From: a virus
Reading direction: 5' to 3' (one strand)
DNA length: 45,747 bases
Virus record (IMG/VR): IMGVR_UViG_3300020183_000140
Span: 1-45,747 of that record
Both the position numbers and the translations under genes were made by a program. This document shows, piece by piece, positions 14,786-23,498 of this stretch. The stretch's first letter is position 1. Every line of letters begins with the position of its first letter. Under the pieces are notes generated by a model. The model was not told where the DNA came from. It saw nothing but the letters and a program-made list of their open reading frames with translations, and searched no databases.

Positions 14786-15871
14786 TTAATCTTCGTTTTC
14801 AAATAAATCAGGTGTAGGTGCTTTTTCGTCCCACTCACTATTGTCTTCCTGTACTGTATAATTACCTTTTCCTAAAATATCTGCCCATTCGTGAACGTGA
14901 GCATCTTTGTACTTTTTAATTGCGTTTGGATCATCTTTAATGAATCCATGTACTGTTGAAACAATAGTACCCATTGTAGTAATTCCATTAATATGGTTTT
15001 TATCACAAGCAATTTTTGTACGTAATGCAAATTCAACTTTTTTCTTGTCTTTAACAGCGTTAAGTTTAGAAGTACCAGCATTTGTAACATTTCCAAAGGT
15101 TAAACACAATGACACGTCATAGTAAAATGTATCTCCACCTTTATTTGTCATCCTAGGTTGTGACATAGGAGTTAAAGCCGGAGCAACGCCTACTTTATTT
15201 ACAACAAATAAAGTATTTGTGTATTTTGAGCTTTCTTTGCGAGACATTACAATCTGTTGATTAATAAAATTACCGAATTGAGTTGCAATAGCTCCTGCGT
15301 TCCACATTGGATTATTTTTACCTTGTTCAATTGACATTTGACATGGAATTGAACCAACTGAATCCCAAAGGAATAGTAAATCATATGGTAGATTACCTTT
15401 TTTCTGTTCGGCTAGTAAGTCGATAATAAACTCAGCAATATCTTCAATTGAATTTAATGAACTTCTATCTCGGTAAATAAAGAAACCTGTTTGATCAATA
15501 ATCTCACCAGTTTCTATATCAACTACATCTTCGATTTCAAAACCCATTGTTTTCCAGTGGTTCCAATCGTGTTTCATTTCGGTAATAATCAACACAGGTA
15601 ATATTCCCATCTTTTGAGCATTAACTGCTACTTCAATAGTCATAGTTGATTTACCTGTGTTACTTTTACCTCGAACCATTGAATTATGTCCCATAGGAAT
15701 ACCAGGGATAGACAATGCTTCTTGAAGAGCAGGTGAAAATGGAATCCATCTTTGCTCTTTAAATTTAACATTTGATGCTAAACCTTTATTCGCCTTAAAT
15801 TTATCTAAATTGAACGCGGATTTTAGTTCATTACCCGCCGCTTCAGTAAGCGATTTTCTTCCTTTAGCCAT
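14786..15871 (-). CDS. uvsX: UvsX/RecA-type recombinase
   Basis: 361 residues. The RecA core has Walker A GKSNTGKST at about 68-76, IITEMKHDWNHW (the catalytic glutamate region), Walker B LLFLWDSVGS ending at D170, and NTLFVVNKVG with FYYDVSLCLTFGN behind. N-terminal 40 residues are basic; the C-terminus is acidic (DNSEWDEKAPTPDLFENED). Forms filaments on ssDNA for recombination-dependent replication and repair, working with the SSB encoded next to it. Order uvsX-SSB and sequence style follow T4-like phages. Confidence 0.92.
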   Translation of the reverse strand: MAKGRKSLTEAAGNELKSAFNLDKFKANKGLASNVKFKEQRWIPFSPALQEALSIPGIPMGHNSMVRGKSNTGKSTMTIEVAVNAQKMGILPVLIITEMKHDWNHWKTMGFEIEDVVDIETGEIIDQTGFFIYRDRSSLNSIEDIAEFIIDLLAEQKKGNLPYDLLFLWDSVGSIPCQMSIEQGKNNPMWNAGAIATQFGNFINQQIVMSRKESSKYTNTLFVVNKVGVAPALTPMSQPRMTNKGGDTFYYDVSLCLTFGNVTNAGTSKLNAVKDKKKVEFALRTKIACDKNHINGITTMGTIVSTVHGFIKDDPNAIKKYKDAHVHEWADILGKGNYTVQEDNSEWDEKAPTPDLFENED

Positions 15872-15886
15872 AACTTATTTACTTAA

Positions 15887-16711
15887 TTAAAATGGAGCAT
15901 CATCATCATCCTCACCAAACAAATCGTCAAATGCTTCTGCTTTTGATTTTTTAACTGCTGGTTTAGTAGATAAACTGTAATTTGACTTAGGTTCTTCTTT
16001 TATTTCGTCTGCAGGTTCAGTTGTTGCTTCTTCTTCCTCTGCTTCAGGATCTAACCATTCTTGAAGTGCTTGTTTGATTGTATCAAATGGAAGCGGCTTG
16101 TACATATCTTTTGGATTTTCTTGCTCTTCTAACCATTTTTCAATTTGTTTAGAATCTTCAGATAGTGCAGATGTTTTCATTGACGGAGCAATAGTTGTTT
16201 TATTGTAAGCTGTTCCTGTTGATTCAGGTCCTACAGTAACCAACTTAATGTCTCTACCAGACATAATATCTGTAAAATCACCTACTTCTTCATCAGCAGC
16301 CATTTGCAAAAATGCTTCGTAAATTTCTTTACCAAATTCCCACAATTGAACACCTTCAGATTCTTCACCACGTACAATTACAGGAGCGTAGATACGAGTT
16401 TTCGGATCTAATTTTTTAGCTAAACGCCAATTTTCTTTGTCGTTTGTTCCACGTAATTGTTTTGCAAATTCTGCAATTGGATCCTTTTCACCCCAGTTTA
16501 AAGGTGAAGCGATTACTTTACGGCTTCCAATTCCGTAATAAAATTTCATTTCCGTAAATGGAAATTCCTTATTGTATTTAAAAGGTACAATACGGATTGT
16601 TTGTTTGCCAATCGTTGGTTTAAAACGCTTGACGTTACTTGAATTGTTAGATCCTCCATTAGAGGTTTTTTGCATTGATTCAAGTTTTTTCTTGATTGCA
16701 TCGAGATTCAT
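15887..16711 (-). CDS. gp32-like single-stranded DNA-binding protein
   Basis: 274 residues. A basic N-terminal arm and low-complexity linker (NGGSNNSSN) lead into the OB-fold region GKQTIRIVPFKYNKEFPFTEMKFYYGIG, PLNWGEKDPIAEFAKQL and RIYAPVIVRGEESEGVQLWEFG, the gp32 pattern. Unlike T4 gp32 it has no cysteine at all, so the zinc site is absent. The C-terminus is a long acidic linker ending AFDDLFGEDDDDAPF, which mimics the acidic DDDxPF tip of bacterial SSB. Coats ssDNA and recruits partners in replication and recombination. Preceded by the element shared with the polymerase gene. Confidence 0.88.
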   Translation of the reverse strand: MNLDAIKKKLESMQKTSNGGSNNSSNVKRFKPTIGKQTIRIVPFKYNKEFPFTEMKFYYGIGSRKVIASPLNWGEKDPIAEFAKQLRGTNDKENWRLAKKLDPKTRIYAPVIVRGEESEGVQLWEFGKEIYEAFLQMAADEEVGDFTDIMSGRDIKLVTVGPESTGTAYNKTTIAPSMKTSALSEDSKQIEKWLEEQENPKDMYKPLPFDTIKQALQEWLDPEAEEEEATTEPADEIKEEPKSNYSLSTKPAVKKSKAEAFDDLFGEDDDDAPF

Positions 16712-16756
16712 ATATAACTATTTTTATTGTTTACAACGTTTAATATAATAACCTTT

Positions 16757-16774
16757 TTTTAAATAGCCAAACTA
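16757..16774 (-). promoter_or_regulatory. Shared upstream element of replication genes, copy 1
   Basis: Plus-strand TTTTAAATAGCCAAACTA, matching 17 of 18 bases at 19029-19046. It lies 45 nt before the SSB start codon, in the 66-nt gap after the next gene. A promoter or a regulator-binding site for middle/early transcription is possible. Confidence 0.35.
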
Positions 16775-16777
16775 TTT

Positions 16778-17296
16778 TTATTTCTTTGAAATTTTAATTA
16801 TTTCGTTTGGTTTAATATCCAAAACATAACATCCATAAAAACTTAAATTTTTATTTTTTAAATCAATTAATTCAGAAACATCCTGTAATGTTGGGTTGGG
16901 TTTAGATTCAACTATTTCATCAAATTTATCAAAATCTTCTACACCAAACTCTTCAGGATCATAATCATCTAAATCTATAAAAATTTCATTTAGTGGTTTT
17001 TTAAATTTAACATTAATATAAGGTATATCTCCTCCTTCATCACTCATAGTATCTATCATCTCAAATGGTATTTTTTGAGCAGGAATAGCAGGTTTACCAG
17101 ATGATTTAAAATTTTGTTGGGTTGCTTTTAAACCATTTTTGAATTCGGGTTTCCATACAGTATATCCTGTATCCCCTCCTCTTTCAAAATCATCTTGAGA
17201 TTGAAGAAAAGAAGTATTTAATTCAATAGTTGGGATAGTAGATAATACTTTTTGTATTTCTTCTCTAATAATTTGCTTTAATTGAGATTTTTTCAC
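16778..17296 (-). CDS. Hypothetical protein with N-terminal EEI helix
   Basis: 172 residues, starting at a GTG that overlaps the previous stop (GTGA). The N-terminus MKKSQLKQIIREEIQKVLS is an amphipathic helix seen in related form in other phage proteins of this window (29442-29813). A loop region rich in D and G follows (DDFERGGDTGYTVWKPEFK), then NVKFKKPLNEIFIDLDDYDPEEFG and FYGCYVLDIKPNEIIKI. It is acidic and soluble. The same helix on unrelated proteins suggests a shared docking or packaging tag; function unknown. Confidence 0.6.
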   Translation of the reverse strand: MKKSQLKQIIREEIQKVLSTIPTIELNTSFLQSQDDFERGGDTGYTVWKPEFKNGLKATQQNFKSSGKPAIPAQKIPFEMIDTMSDEGGDIPYINVKFKKPLNEIFIDLDDYDPEEFGVEDFDKFDEIVESKPNPTLQDVSELIDLKNKNLSFYGCYVLDIKPNEIIKISKK

Positions 17297-17754
17297 AGTT
17301 CAACAATTTTAAAAATCTTTGTATTTAATTGTTTAATCTCATTGTGTTGAGTTAACAATATACAATTTCTATAATGTTGCCAATTTACTGAAAAGTTAGT
17401 ATCAACTACACCTCCGTTTAACTTTTTAATTAACTCGTTTAACGCGTTTATTGTATAAAGTGTATTTGATTCTTTTTTTCTATGTACTAAAATAGTATTG
17501 TCAGGAATGTCATTTACGTTTCCTTGATCTACATTATATGTGATAACATATTCGTTATTGCTTTTAATATGCAACACAAACATTTTATTGTACATTATAC
17601 TGTAACGATTTGTTAATGCTAGAATCAACGCCTCTAATTCACTCAATGGTGTAAAAGTACAAAACAATCTATTGTTCATCAATAACGTATCAAATGTAAA
17701 ATCATAGTCGTATTGATCATACATATGATAGGGGCGTTCTAAAGTATTGTACAT
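17293..17754 (-). CDS. Hypothetical protein upstream of SSB
   Basis: 153 residues, alpha/beta, without a clear motif: YDFTFDTLLMNNRLFCTFTPLSELEALILALTNRY, then FVLHIKSNNEYVITYNVDQGN, and NTLYTINALNELIKKLNGGVVDTNF. The pattern of short strands between helices suggests a compact single domain. It lies 5 nt below the DNA polymerase gene and its stop overlaps the GTG of the next gene, so it belongs to the replication operon. It may be an accessory to the small polymerase, but I have no sequence evidence for that. Confidence 0.6.
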   Translation of the reverse strand: MYNTLERPYHMYDQYDYDFTFDTLLMNNRLFCTFTPLSELEALILALTNRYSIMYNKMFVLHIKSNNEYVITYNVDQGNVNDIPDNTILVHRKKESNTLYTINALNELIKKLNGGVVDTNFSVNWQHYRNCILLTQHNEIKQLNTKIFKIVEL

Positions 17755-17759
17755 AACTT

Positions 17760-19007
17760 TTATTTAATTTCGTGGTAGTTTTTACCTTTTTTAATTTTTA
17801 TTTGTAATTTTTTATCTTTAAATACCTGTTTTATTTGCTCTATTGTATCTATTTCACTTTCATCTACATCAAATAAAAATGAATCGTACACATATAACAC
17901 GAGTTTAGTATTTTTCCCTCGCAAAATCTTAAATATCTCATATAATATAAGAACATTATTTGCGGTCTCCAAGTTTTGTAGTACGTAATTTAAAAGCTTT
18001 TGTGGATTCATATTCTCCAGATCCTTTTTTATAAATTTATGATCTGAAATAGGGCATTTAATGTATCCGTTTGTATTAAATGTTTTCCACAAATCGTCTG
18101 TATATGCTTTTACTTGTCGAAAAAAGTCCAAGGTCTCGTATTCTTTCCAAATTCCTCCATAAAGCTGTTTAAACGTGATCTCTTTTGCTTTGGCATAGTC
18201 AACTCCATACATTTGAGCAAAAGATAAGTGGATATCGTCACTACTAAAGTCGTAACCGCAAAGACTAGCCAAAAGGGTAGGGTGATAAGCAGAAATATCA
18301 AACTCAATAAAACTCTCATTACGGGGTATAAAGCATTTTCTTTCTTCATTGTCTTTGTTTAGGGCTGAAAAGTTAATAGTATTAAATGTATTTGATGGTC
18401 TTGTTGTTAGCGTGTTTAAATTGTATTGCGTGTAAACAAATTCGTTTACTTGTTGATCAAAGTATTCCTCGAATAACAATGGGTCTACTTTAATACCCGT
18501 TCGTTCTAGTTGATTAAACACAAGTGCTGCTTTGTTGTAAAATGGGTTTATTTCACCTTTAAAGTTAGCATAGTTTTGTTCACATACCTCATAGTGTTTT
18601 ACAATCGGTACTATTGTGTTTAAGTATTGTATGTTTGGATACTTGTTGTAAATGTGCGTGTGAGCCGTTGTTTGTTGAGGTATATACGTATAGGGGGAGG
18701 GTGAGTATTGGTAGCAATGCTTAAGGCAAAAATAATGTAGAAATTCCTTTCTATCCCTTACGTAAATATTTTTTATACTGTTTAATACCTTTAAACAATC
18801 ATCTATTGTAGAATTTATTGTTTCACTATGGTTGATTGGGATAATATATCCTTTTGAATCATCTCTTGGACGAATGTATAAAGCACATACTTCATTTTCA
18901 ACAGGATGTAAGTTGTGTGAAGTAGGAATTACTTCAACATAAGCAACTTCATATTCTATCTTTGCTAAAATATCTACATGTTGAGGATTTTCTATCAGCC
19001 AGTACAT
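17760..19007 (-). CDS. Compact family A DNA polymerase, thumb-less, degenerate exonuclease
   Basis: 415 residues. Family A landmarks appear in order: QLERTGIKVD at 167-175, RPSNTFNTINFSALNK at 203-218 (the T-G-R-L-S-S/Q-N region), motif A FIEFDISAYHPTLLASL with D237, motif B AKEITFKQLYGG with K275, F279, Y283, and motif C LVLYVYDSFLFDV with D375. Only about 28 residues separate the first and second landmarks, where Klenow-type enzymes have the thumb. The first 130 residues follow the 3'-5' exonuclease pattern (GYIIPINH) but the metal-binding acids are gone. It is probably the phage replicative polymerase, or a primase-like/short-patch enzyme. Confidence 0.75.
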   Translation of the reverse strand: MYWLIENPQHVDILAKIEYEVAYVEVIPTSHNLHPVENEVCALYIRPRDDSKGYIIPINHSETINSTIDDCLKVLNSIKNIYVRDRKEFLHYFCLKHCYQYSPSPYTYIPQQTTAHTHIYNKYPNIQYLNTIVPIVKHYEVCEQNYANFKGEINPFYNKAALVFNQLERTGIKVDPLLFEEYFDQQVNEFVYTQYNLNTLTTRPSNTFNTINFSALNKDNEERKCFIPRNESFIEFDISAYHPTLLASLCGYDFSSDDIHLSFAQMYGVDYAKAKEITFKQLYGGIWKEYETLDFFRQVKAYTDDLWKTFNTNGYIKCPISDHKFIKKDLENMNPQKLLNYVLQNLETANNVLILYEIFKILRGKNTKLVLYVYDSFLFDVDESEIDTIEQIKQVFKDKKLQIKIKKGKNYHEIK

Positions 19008-19028
19008 GCTGTAAAGATACTAATTAAA

Positions 19029-19046
19029 TTTTAAAAAGCCAAACTA
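19029..19046 (-). promoter_or_regulatory. Shared upstream element of replication genes, copy 2
   Basis: Plus-strand TTTTAAAAAGCCAAACTA, 21 nt before the polymerase ATG in the 42-nt gap that separates the baseplate genes from the replication genes. Matches 17 of 18 bases at 16757-16774. Confidence 0.4.
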
Positions 19047-19049
19047 AAA

Positions 19050-19988
19050 TTAATATCCTCCACCTCCTCCATAGCTTCCACCTCCTCCACTTATATTCCC
19101 TGCATTTCTCATGTTTTGAGATTGGAGATAAGAAATATTTGTATTTTTTAAAGTATTATTTTGAGAAGATGTTGTTGGAATATTTTGTAAATTAGATTGA
19201 TTTTTATTAATTACTTGTGAATTAGTTGGGATTAAGGTTTCATGGGGGGTATTAGTATGGATTTTTCCTATCATAGGAGTTTTTCCTTCATGGATATGGT
19301 AATATCCTATGTAATTTTGCCCATTTTGAGTAGTAAATTCACCTCCTGCAGTGTATAAATTATTAAGGGTTAATGGGGTGTAATATTTTAAGAATTTATC
19401 TTGAAAGTATTGAGAAAAACCATACCATTTTAAATTTTGTTCTATAGCAATAGCAGATGCTTTATTTGATCTATAAACTTGCTCTTTATTACCTGTAATT
19501 TGCCAAGTTAAAGAAACTGGGGTGTATAGGTCCCAAGCTATTCTAGGGTTTTTCTTTTGAAGTTGTAGAAAGGTATTTTTATCTATTTCAAGATATCTTA
19601 TTTCATTGTTTTTCTTACAGAAGTATCTATTAAATTGTCCGTTTTGTTGGTCTTGAGTGGTTGGAGTGGTTGGGTTAAATTTAGGAAGAGAACGAATAGG
19701 AGGTAAAGATTGGTTAGGGATTGTATCTTGGGGAATTATTAAATTATTAACTGGGGATGTAAGAGAATCAGCTTCAGGGGTTAAAATTGATGTGTTGATA
19801 TCAAAAAAAATTGTATCTGGAGAAAGTAAAAGGATATTATTTCCTTCTTGGGGGGATTTACCTGTGTATTTGTTTCCATTTGAAATTTCATAGTAATATC
19901 CTTTATATTCCTTTTTAGTAGTAGAAAGGATATATTCTTTACCGTTAGTAAAAAGATTTGTTTTTATTTGAGATTTTGGGTAATACAT
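19050..19988 (-). CDS. Hypothetical baseplate-cluster protein with Gly-rich tail
   Basis: 312 residues. N-terminus YYPKSQIKTNLFTNGKEYIL, then a proline/threonine linker (about 95-115, PPIRSLPKFNPTTPTTQD) and a middle domain ending TPLTLNNLYTAGGEFTTQNGQNYIGYYHIHEGKTPMIGKIH. A linker of N/Q/T follows, with a C-terminal glycine tail GGGGSYGGGGGY. The YxGYYHIHxG...M.G..H motif is distinctive, but I cannot assign it. It sits 3 nt below the baseplate hub gene, so it is likely a baseplate or hub-associated virion protein. No enzyme motif otherwise. Confidence 0.65.
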   Translation of the reverse strand: MYYPKSQIKTNLFTNGKEYILSTTKKEYKGYYYEISNGNKYTGKSPQEGNNILLLSPDTIFFDINTSILTPEADSLTSPVNNLIIPQDTIPNQSLPPIRSLPKFNPTTPTTQDQQNGQFNRYFCKKNNEIRYLEIDKNTFLQLQKKNPRIAWDLYTPVSLTWQITGNKEQVYRSNKASAIAIEQNLKWYGFSQYFQDKFLKYYTPLTLNNLYTAGGEFTTQNGQNYIGYYHIHEGKTPMIGKIHTNTPHETLIPTNSQVINKNQSNLQNIPTTSSQNNTLKNTNISYLQSQNMRNAGNISGGGGSYGGGGGY

Positions 19989-19991
19989 TTT

Positions 19992-22900
19992 TTAAGAAAA
20001 AGCGTTAGGGTCTTTTTGTAAAATATCCCAATAGTATTTAAATTTATTAATTCTATCTTGATATCCATTTGGGGGATTTTTTCCATTTATCCAAGATCCT
20101 ATTTTGTTAATTATTGCAACAGATGATCCTTCTTTTGCTTTTTGGGAAAATTTTTTAACTCCTTTAGGACCTGCTACTTTCCAAAAATAAACAGATACAT
20201 CAGCGGCATATTTAGTAGCTACTAATGTAGGATTTTTTACTACATCATCTGTTTTACCTTTAGTTTTAAGATAGTCATTATAACTAATGTAATTTGATTT
20301 TCCTGTTAATTGAATATAACCTCTTCCTTTATATTTTTTTCCGTCTCCAGGAGATGTATTGCCTAAATCTTTTCTACCTTCATATGCTTCTCCAGAAGCA
20401 AATTCGGTTGTTGCAGAAAATCTAGCGGATTCAGTGTTGCATTGAGCTAAAAAATGAGCTTTTTCTAAAGGATCAGTTATACCATATTCTTTCATAGCTT
20501 GAATTAAACTAGGAGGTGGAGTCATAGTTGGTTTATCGTATTTAGGTGGGTTATTGTTTATATCTTCTACTATAGCTTCAGCTGTAATAACTAAATCTTT
20601 TAATTCATTTGTTTTAGGAATTAATGTAGTTTCAATATTTGTTTCCCAGTCATCATTTGATAATTTATGGCTAACTCCTGTTACAATTAAATCTAGTTCA
20701 GTTCCATATGCTTTAGGTAAAAAACGAGTATCAACGTGTAATTTGTTGTATATCTTTATACCCGATATTCCATCCATAGAAAAATTCAATTTAAACGGAA
20801 TAAACCCAACAGTTCCACCTTGTTGGTTCTTTTGAGATGCAATTAAATATTTATAGTATTCTGTTACAACTGAGATATTTTTTTCAATAGCACCTGGGTC
20901 TATTTGAAGGTTTTTAGCATTGGTACTTACTATGTTCCCTTTAAACCCATAACGAGAAGCATTGCCTGCTTTAGCCGATAAAAATTTATTAATATAGTTT
21001 GATGCAGCTTCATCTTCACCGTTTTCTTCTTGAGAATTTTCATTTCCCGGGATAAGTTTTTCTTTAAATCTATCGGTTAACCCATCATTCCATTTTGAAA
21101 ATGCTGTAGCTTCTATTCCTTTAACATATCCTCCTGCGGTTGCTCCTACTGTAATCATAGTTGCATATTCTGGGGTGATAGCTGTTTTTAAATCAACGTT
21201 TCTAACAAAGTTAGAAGTAGAAGCATTATACCCAAATAATTGTAATGTATAAGAAGCTGTTTCAGAACCTATACCAGGGATAGGAGTAGTATCAATAATA
21301 TAAAGAGTATTAGTATCTTCATTTATGATAGGTTCTAAATTATTTATTCCTCCTAAAGATTTATTTAAACCATCACATATTGCTTTTAAAAATCCAAATA
21401 TTCCAATATCTCCTTTTTCATCTAAATTATTATTAATGCAATTTATTATAAATTCAAAATTTAGATATATATTCATAATATATGCCTTATTAGGGTTAGG
21501 TTTTGATGAATAATCTTCAGATCTAAAAGGCAATAAATGTCTGTATACTTCTGTTATTCCATTAGAAGTTTGAAATTTATCATTTCTTACTATACAAACT
21601 CTTGGATCTAAAGAAATTTGATTTGGTAACGAATACATATAATTTCCTAAGTCTCCAGTTCCATATACATCAGTATTTATACTAAATACAGGTGGTTTAT
21701 TCTTATAATTCGAATTAGATGTATCTACTTTAGGAATAATAGTAGTTCTTAAATACTGTAATAAAGCTCCAAATCTTAAATAAAATTGTTTATCAGGTTC
21801 AGTAGTTATAAAACATGCATCTTTTTTACTAAAATTAGTTAAAGGACTATCAATAGTTGTTTTTTTATTCCCTAAACTTTCATAACCTGCTAAAACTCTT
21901 TTATAATCTTGAATACCACTAGGATTAACAAAACTTAATCGATTTTTTCCATCCGTTATTAATTTATCATCTCTTGATTTACGTTCTTTTTGAGCTTCTT
22001 CTTCGTGATTTGGATAAATATTAAGATCATAAGGTATTTCAACAGATTTATAGTAAGTATCTGGACTTAAGTCTGGGTATATTTCTATATCATATCCATA
22101 AGCTAGGTAAGCAAATCTATATGTAACAAATGTAGAAGTAAGAGTAGTTGAGGTTTCTAAAAATGCTCCTACAAATCTATCTCCTTCATCTGGACGTCTT
22201 ATATAAATGCTATCTTCATAGGATTGATAAGTTAATAAATCTTTATTAACATATTTCCAACAATATAACATTGCTGCTATATCATTAGAATCAGCATTTT
22301 CTTCAATAAGATTATTTCCTCCTTCACTTCCTGAGGGGTTAGCAGCAAGAGTATTTTCAATAAATAGGCTTAATTGTCGGTTTGATGAAATATTAGTTTT
22401 TAAAGATTCAACTACATCACCTAAACTTATTATAGTAATTTCTATATCATATGACCCATCAGATTGAAAAGTCCAATTAAAATTTGATACTTTACCTAAA
22501 AGCCCATCATAATTTCCCTTATATTTATCTCGATAATACTCTATTACGAAAAGTATGTCTCTATGAGACTTTCCTTTTCCATATTCTGGGTTAAAAAATC
22601 TTTTTTCATCTTCTACAATGGTTTGTTGAACTAATTGTCTATCGGTACCGTTAGAAGTGTACATACTATTTCCCCATTCAAGTAAAACAGTATATCCTAA
22701 TCTTAGATAAAGAAGATCAATAACATCAAATTGTTGTTTATTATTAGCAGTAAGTTTAACTGTTGCTTTTTTAAGCGAACCCCTATTTAATGCTTTTATA
22801 TCAGCACTTATAATTCCGGGCATAGGAGAATATCCAAAATCTCCATGTAAATATGAACTATTGGATTGGTAGGGTAAAAATCCTTCTTTTTGTTGAAGTC

Positions 22901-23171
22901 TTTGTCCTCCTACTAATTTAGAAGTTCCTCCAAATAAAACATTATTTTTTGCTAACTCCATCCCACTATAAGATGTACTTACTTGTATATCTCTTAATCT
23001 ACTAGCATTTACTGAAATTCCAGATGCTAATTTTACCCAAGAAGAATTTGAATTTAATACACTAATTTGTTGTGGTGTTCTACTAGTAGAAGTTCCACTT
23101 CCATGTAACTTTTGTCTTGCATTAATTTGGCTTATAGTATAACTTTCTATTTCCTGTCCTATTATTGACAT
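19992..23171 (-). CDS. Baseplate hub protein fused to GH19 muralytic domain
   Basis: 1059 residues. The N-terminal 700 or so look like a gp27-type central hub: GFLPYQSNSSYLHGDFGY, MPGIISADIKALNRGSLKKATV, and FDVIDLLYLRLGYTVLLEWGNS are the usual 'G.I....N.GSL..A......FD...LY.R.GY..LLEWG' blocks. Residues about 884-1059 form a glycoside hydrolase family 19 domain (chitinase/lysozyme): HFLAQCNTESARFS carries E914, one of E923/E928/E931 is the second acid, and YKGRGYIQLTGKSNY is the substrate-loop signature. It would open peptidoglycan during DNA entry, like T4 gp5 but with a different enzyme. Starts 3 nt below the wedge gene. Confidence 0.88.
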   Translation of the reverse strand: MSIIGQEIESYTISQINARQKLHGSGTSTSRTPQQISVLNSNSSWVKLASGISVNASRLRDIQVSTSYSGMELAKNNVLFGGTSKLVGGQRLQQKEGFLPYQSNSSYLHGDFGYSPMPGIISADIKALNRGSLKKATVKLTANNKQQFDVIDLLYLRLGYTVLLEWGNSMYTSNGTDRQLVQQTIVEDEKRFFNPEYGKGKSHRDILFVIEYYRDKYKGNYDGLLGKVSNFNWTFQSDGSYDIEITIISLGDVVESLKTNISSNRQLSLFIENTLAANPSGSEGGNNLIEENADSNDIAAMLYCWKYVNKDLLTYQSYEDSIYIRRPDEGDRFVGAFLETSTTLTSTFVTYRFAYLAYGYDIEIYPDLSPDTYYKSVEIPYDLNIYPNHEEEAQKERKSRDDKLITDGKNRLSFVNPSGIQDYKRVLAGYESLGNKKTTIDSPLTNFSKKDACFITTEPDKQFYLRFGALLQYLRTTIIPKVDTSNSNYKNKPPVFSINTDVYGTGDLGNYMYSLPNQISLDPRVCIVRNDKFQTSNGITEVYRHLLPFRSEDYSSKPNPNKAYIMNIYLNFEFIINCINNNLDEKGDIGIFGFLKAICDGLNKSLGGINNLEPIINEDTNTLYIIDTTPIPGIGSETASYTLQLFGYNASTSNFVRNVDLKTAITPEYATMITVGATAGGYVKGIEATAFSKWNDGLTDRFKEKLIPGNENSQEENGEDEAASNYINKFLSAKAGNASRYGFKGNIVSTNAKNLQIDPGAIEKNISVVTEYYKYLIASQKNQQGGTVGFIPFKLNFSMDGISGIKIYNKLHVDTRFLPKAYGTELDLIVTGVSHKLSNDDWETNIETTLIPKTNELKDLVITAEAIVEDINNNPPKYDKPTMTPPPSLIQAMKEYGITDPLEKAHFLAQCNTESARFSATTEFASGEAYEGRKDLGNTSPGDGKKYKGRGYIQLTGKSNYISYNDYLKTKGKTDDVVKNPTLVATKYAADVSVYFWKVAGPKGVKKFSQKAKEGSSVAIINKIGSWINGKNPPNGYQDRINKFKYYWDILQKDPNAFS

Positions 23172-23174
23172 AAC

Positions 23175-23489
23175 TTATATATTTAAATTTAATGCTTCGT
23201 ACTGGGATATTATGTTAAACAATCTTTCAAAGGCTGGGATTCTTATTTGTGCTCCTATTGAAGGGAATAAAGATCCAGCATCTTGAGATGGGTTTGCTCT
23301 GTTTATTACCCACCAGTATGAAGAATCACCATAATATGTTTGAGCTAAAACATCATATCTATCTCCTTGAGTAGTATACACATAAATGTCTGTAGAATCA
23401 AGGGAAATTGAAGGATATTTTGAATTAATATATCTTAATTTAGGATTTTCAACAGTGCTTATGATTGGTATAGGTTGATATCGGTTCAT
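23175..23489 (-). CDS. Baseplate wedge protein, gp53/LysM-like
   Basis: 104 residues. DIYVYTTQGDRYDVLAQTYYGDSSYWWVINRANP and SLFPSIGAQIRIPAFERL match the LysM-like core of T4 gp53-type wedge proteins ('G.R.D.LA..YYGD..YWW.I..AN.....L..G..IRIP'). In T4, gp53 clamps the baseplate wedges to the hub. The gene lies between the hub-lysozyme and the large baseplate protein, a normal order. A tail terminator-type LysM protein (gpX) is the alternative reading. Confidence 0.78.
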   Translation of the reverse strand: MNRYQPIPIISTVENPKLRYINSKYPSISLDSTDIYVYTTQGDRYDVLAQTYYGDSSYWWVINRANPSQDAGSLFPSIGAQIRIPAFERLFNIISQYEALNLNI

Positions 23490-23498
23490 AACATTATT

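Noticed and set aside
14872-15096. Alternative minus-strand frame inside uvsX
   Set aside because: Repetitive L/Q-rich translation fully within uvsX, in another frame.
16762-16779. Hairpin before SSB as an intrinsic terminator
   Set aside because: Stem of six AT-rich pairs and no U-tract on the minus strand, so it is too weak to call.
18110-18349. Minus-strand hydrophobic frame inside the DNA polymerase gene
   Set aside because: It overlaps motif A/B of the polymerase in another frame, so the membrane-like sequence is a shadow of coding DNA.
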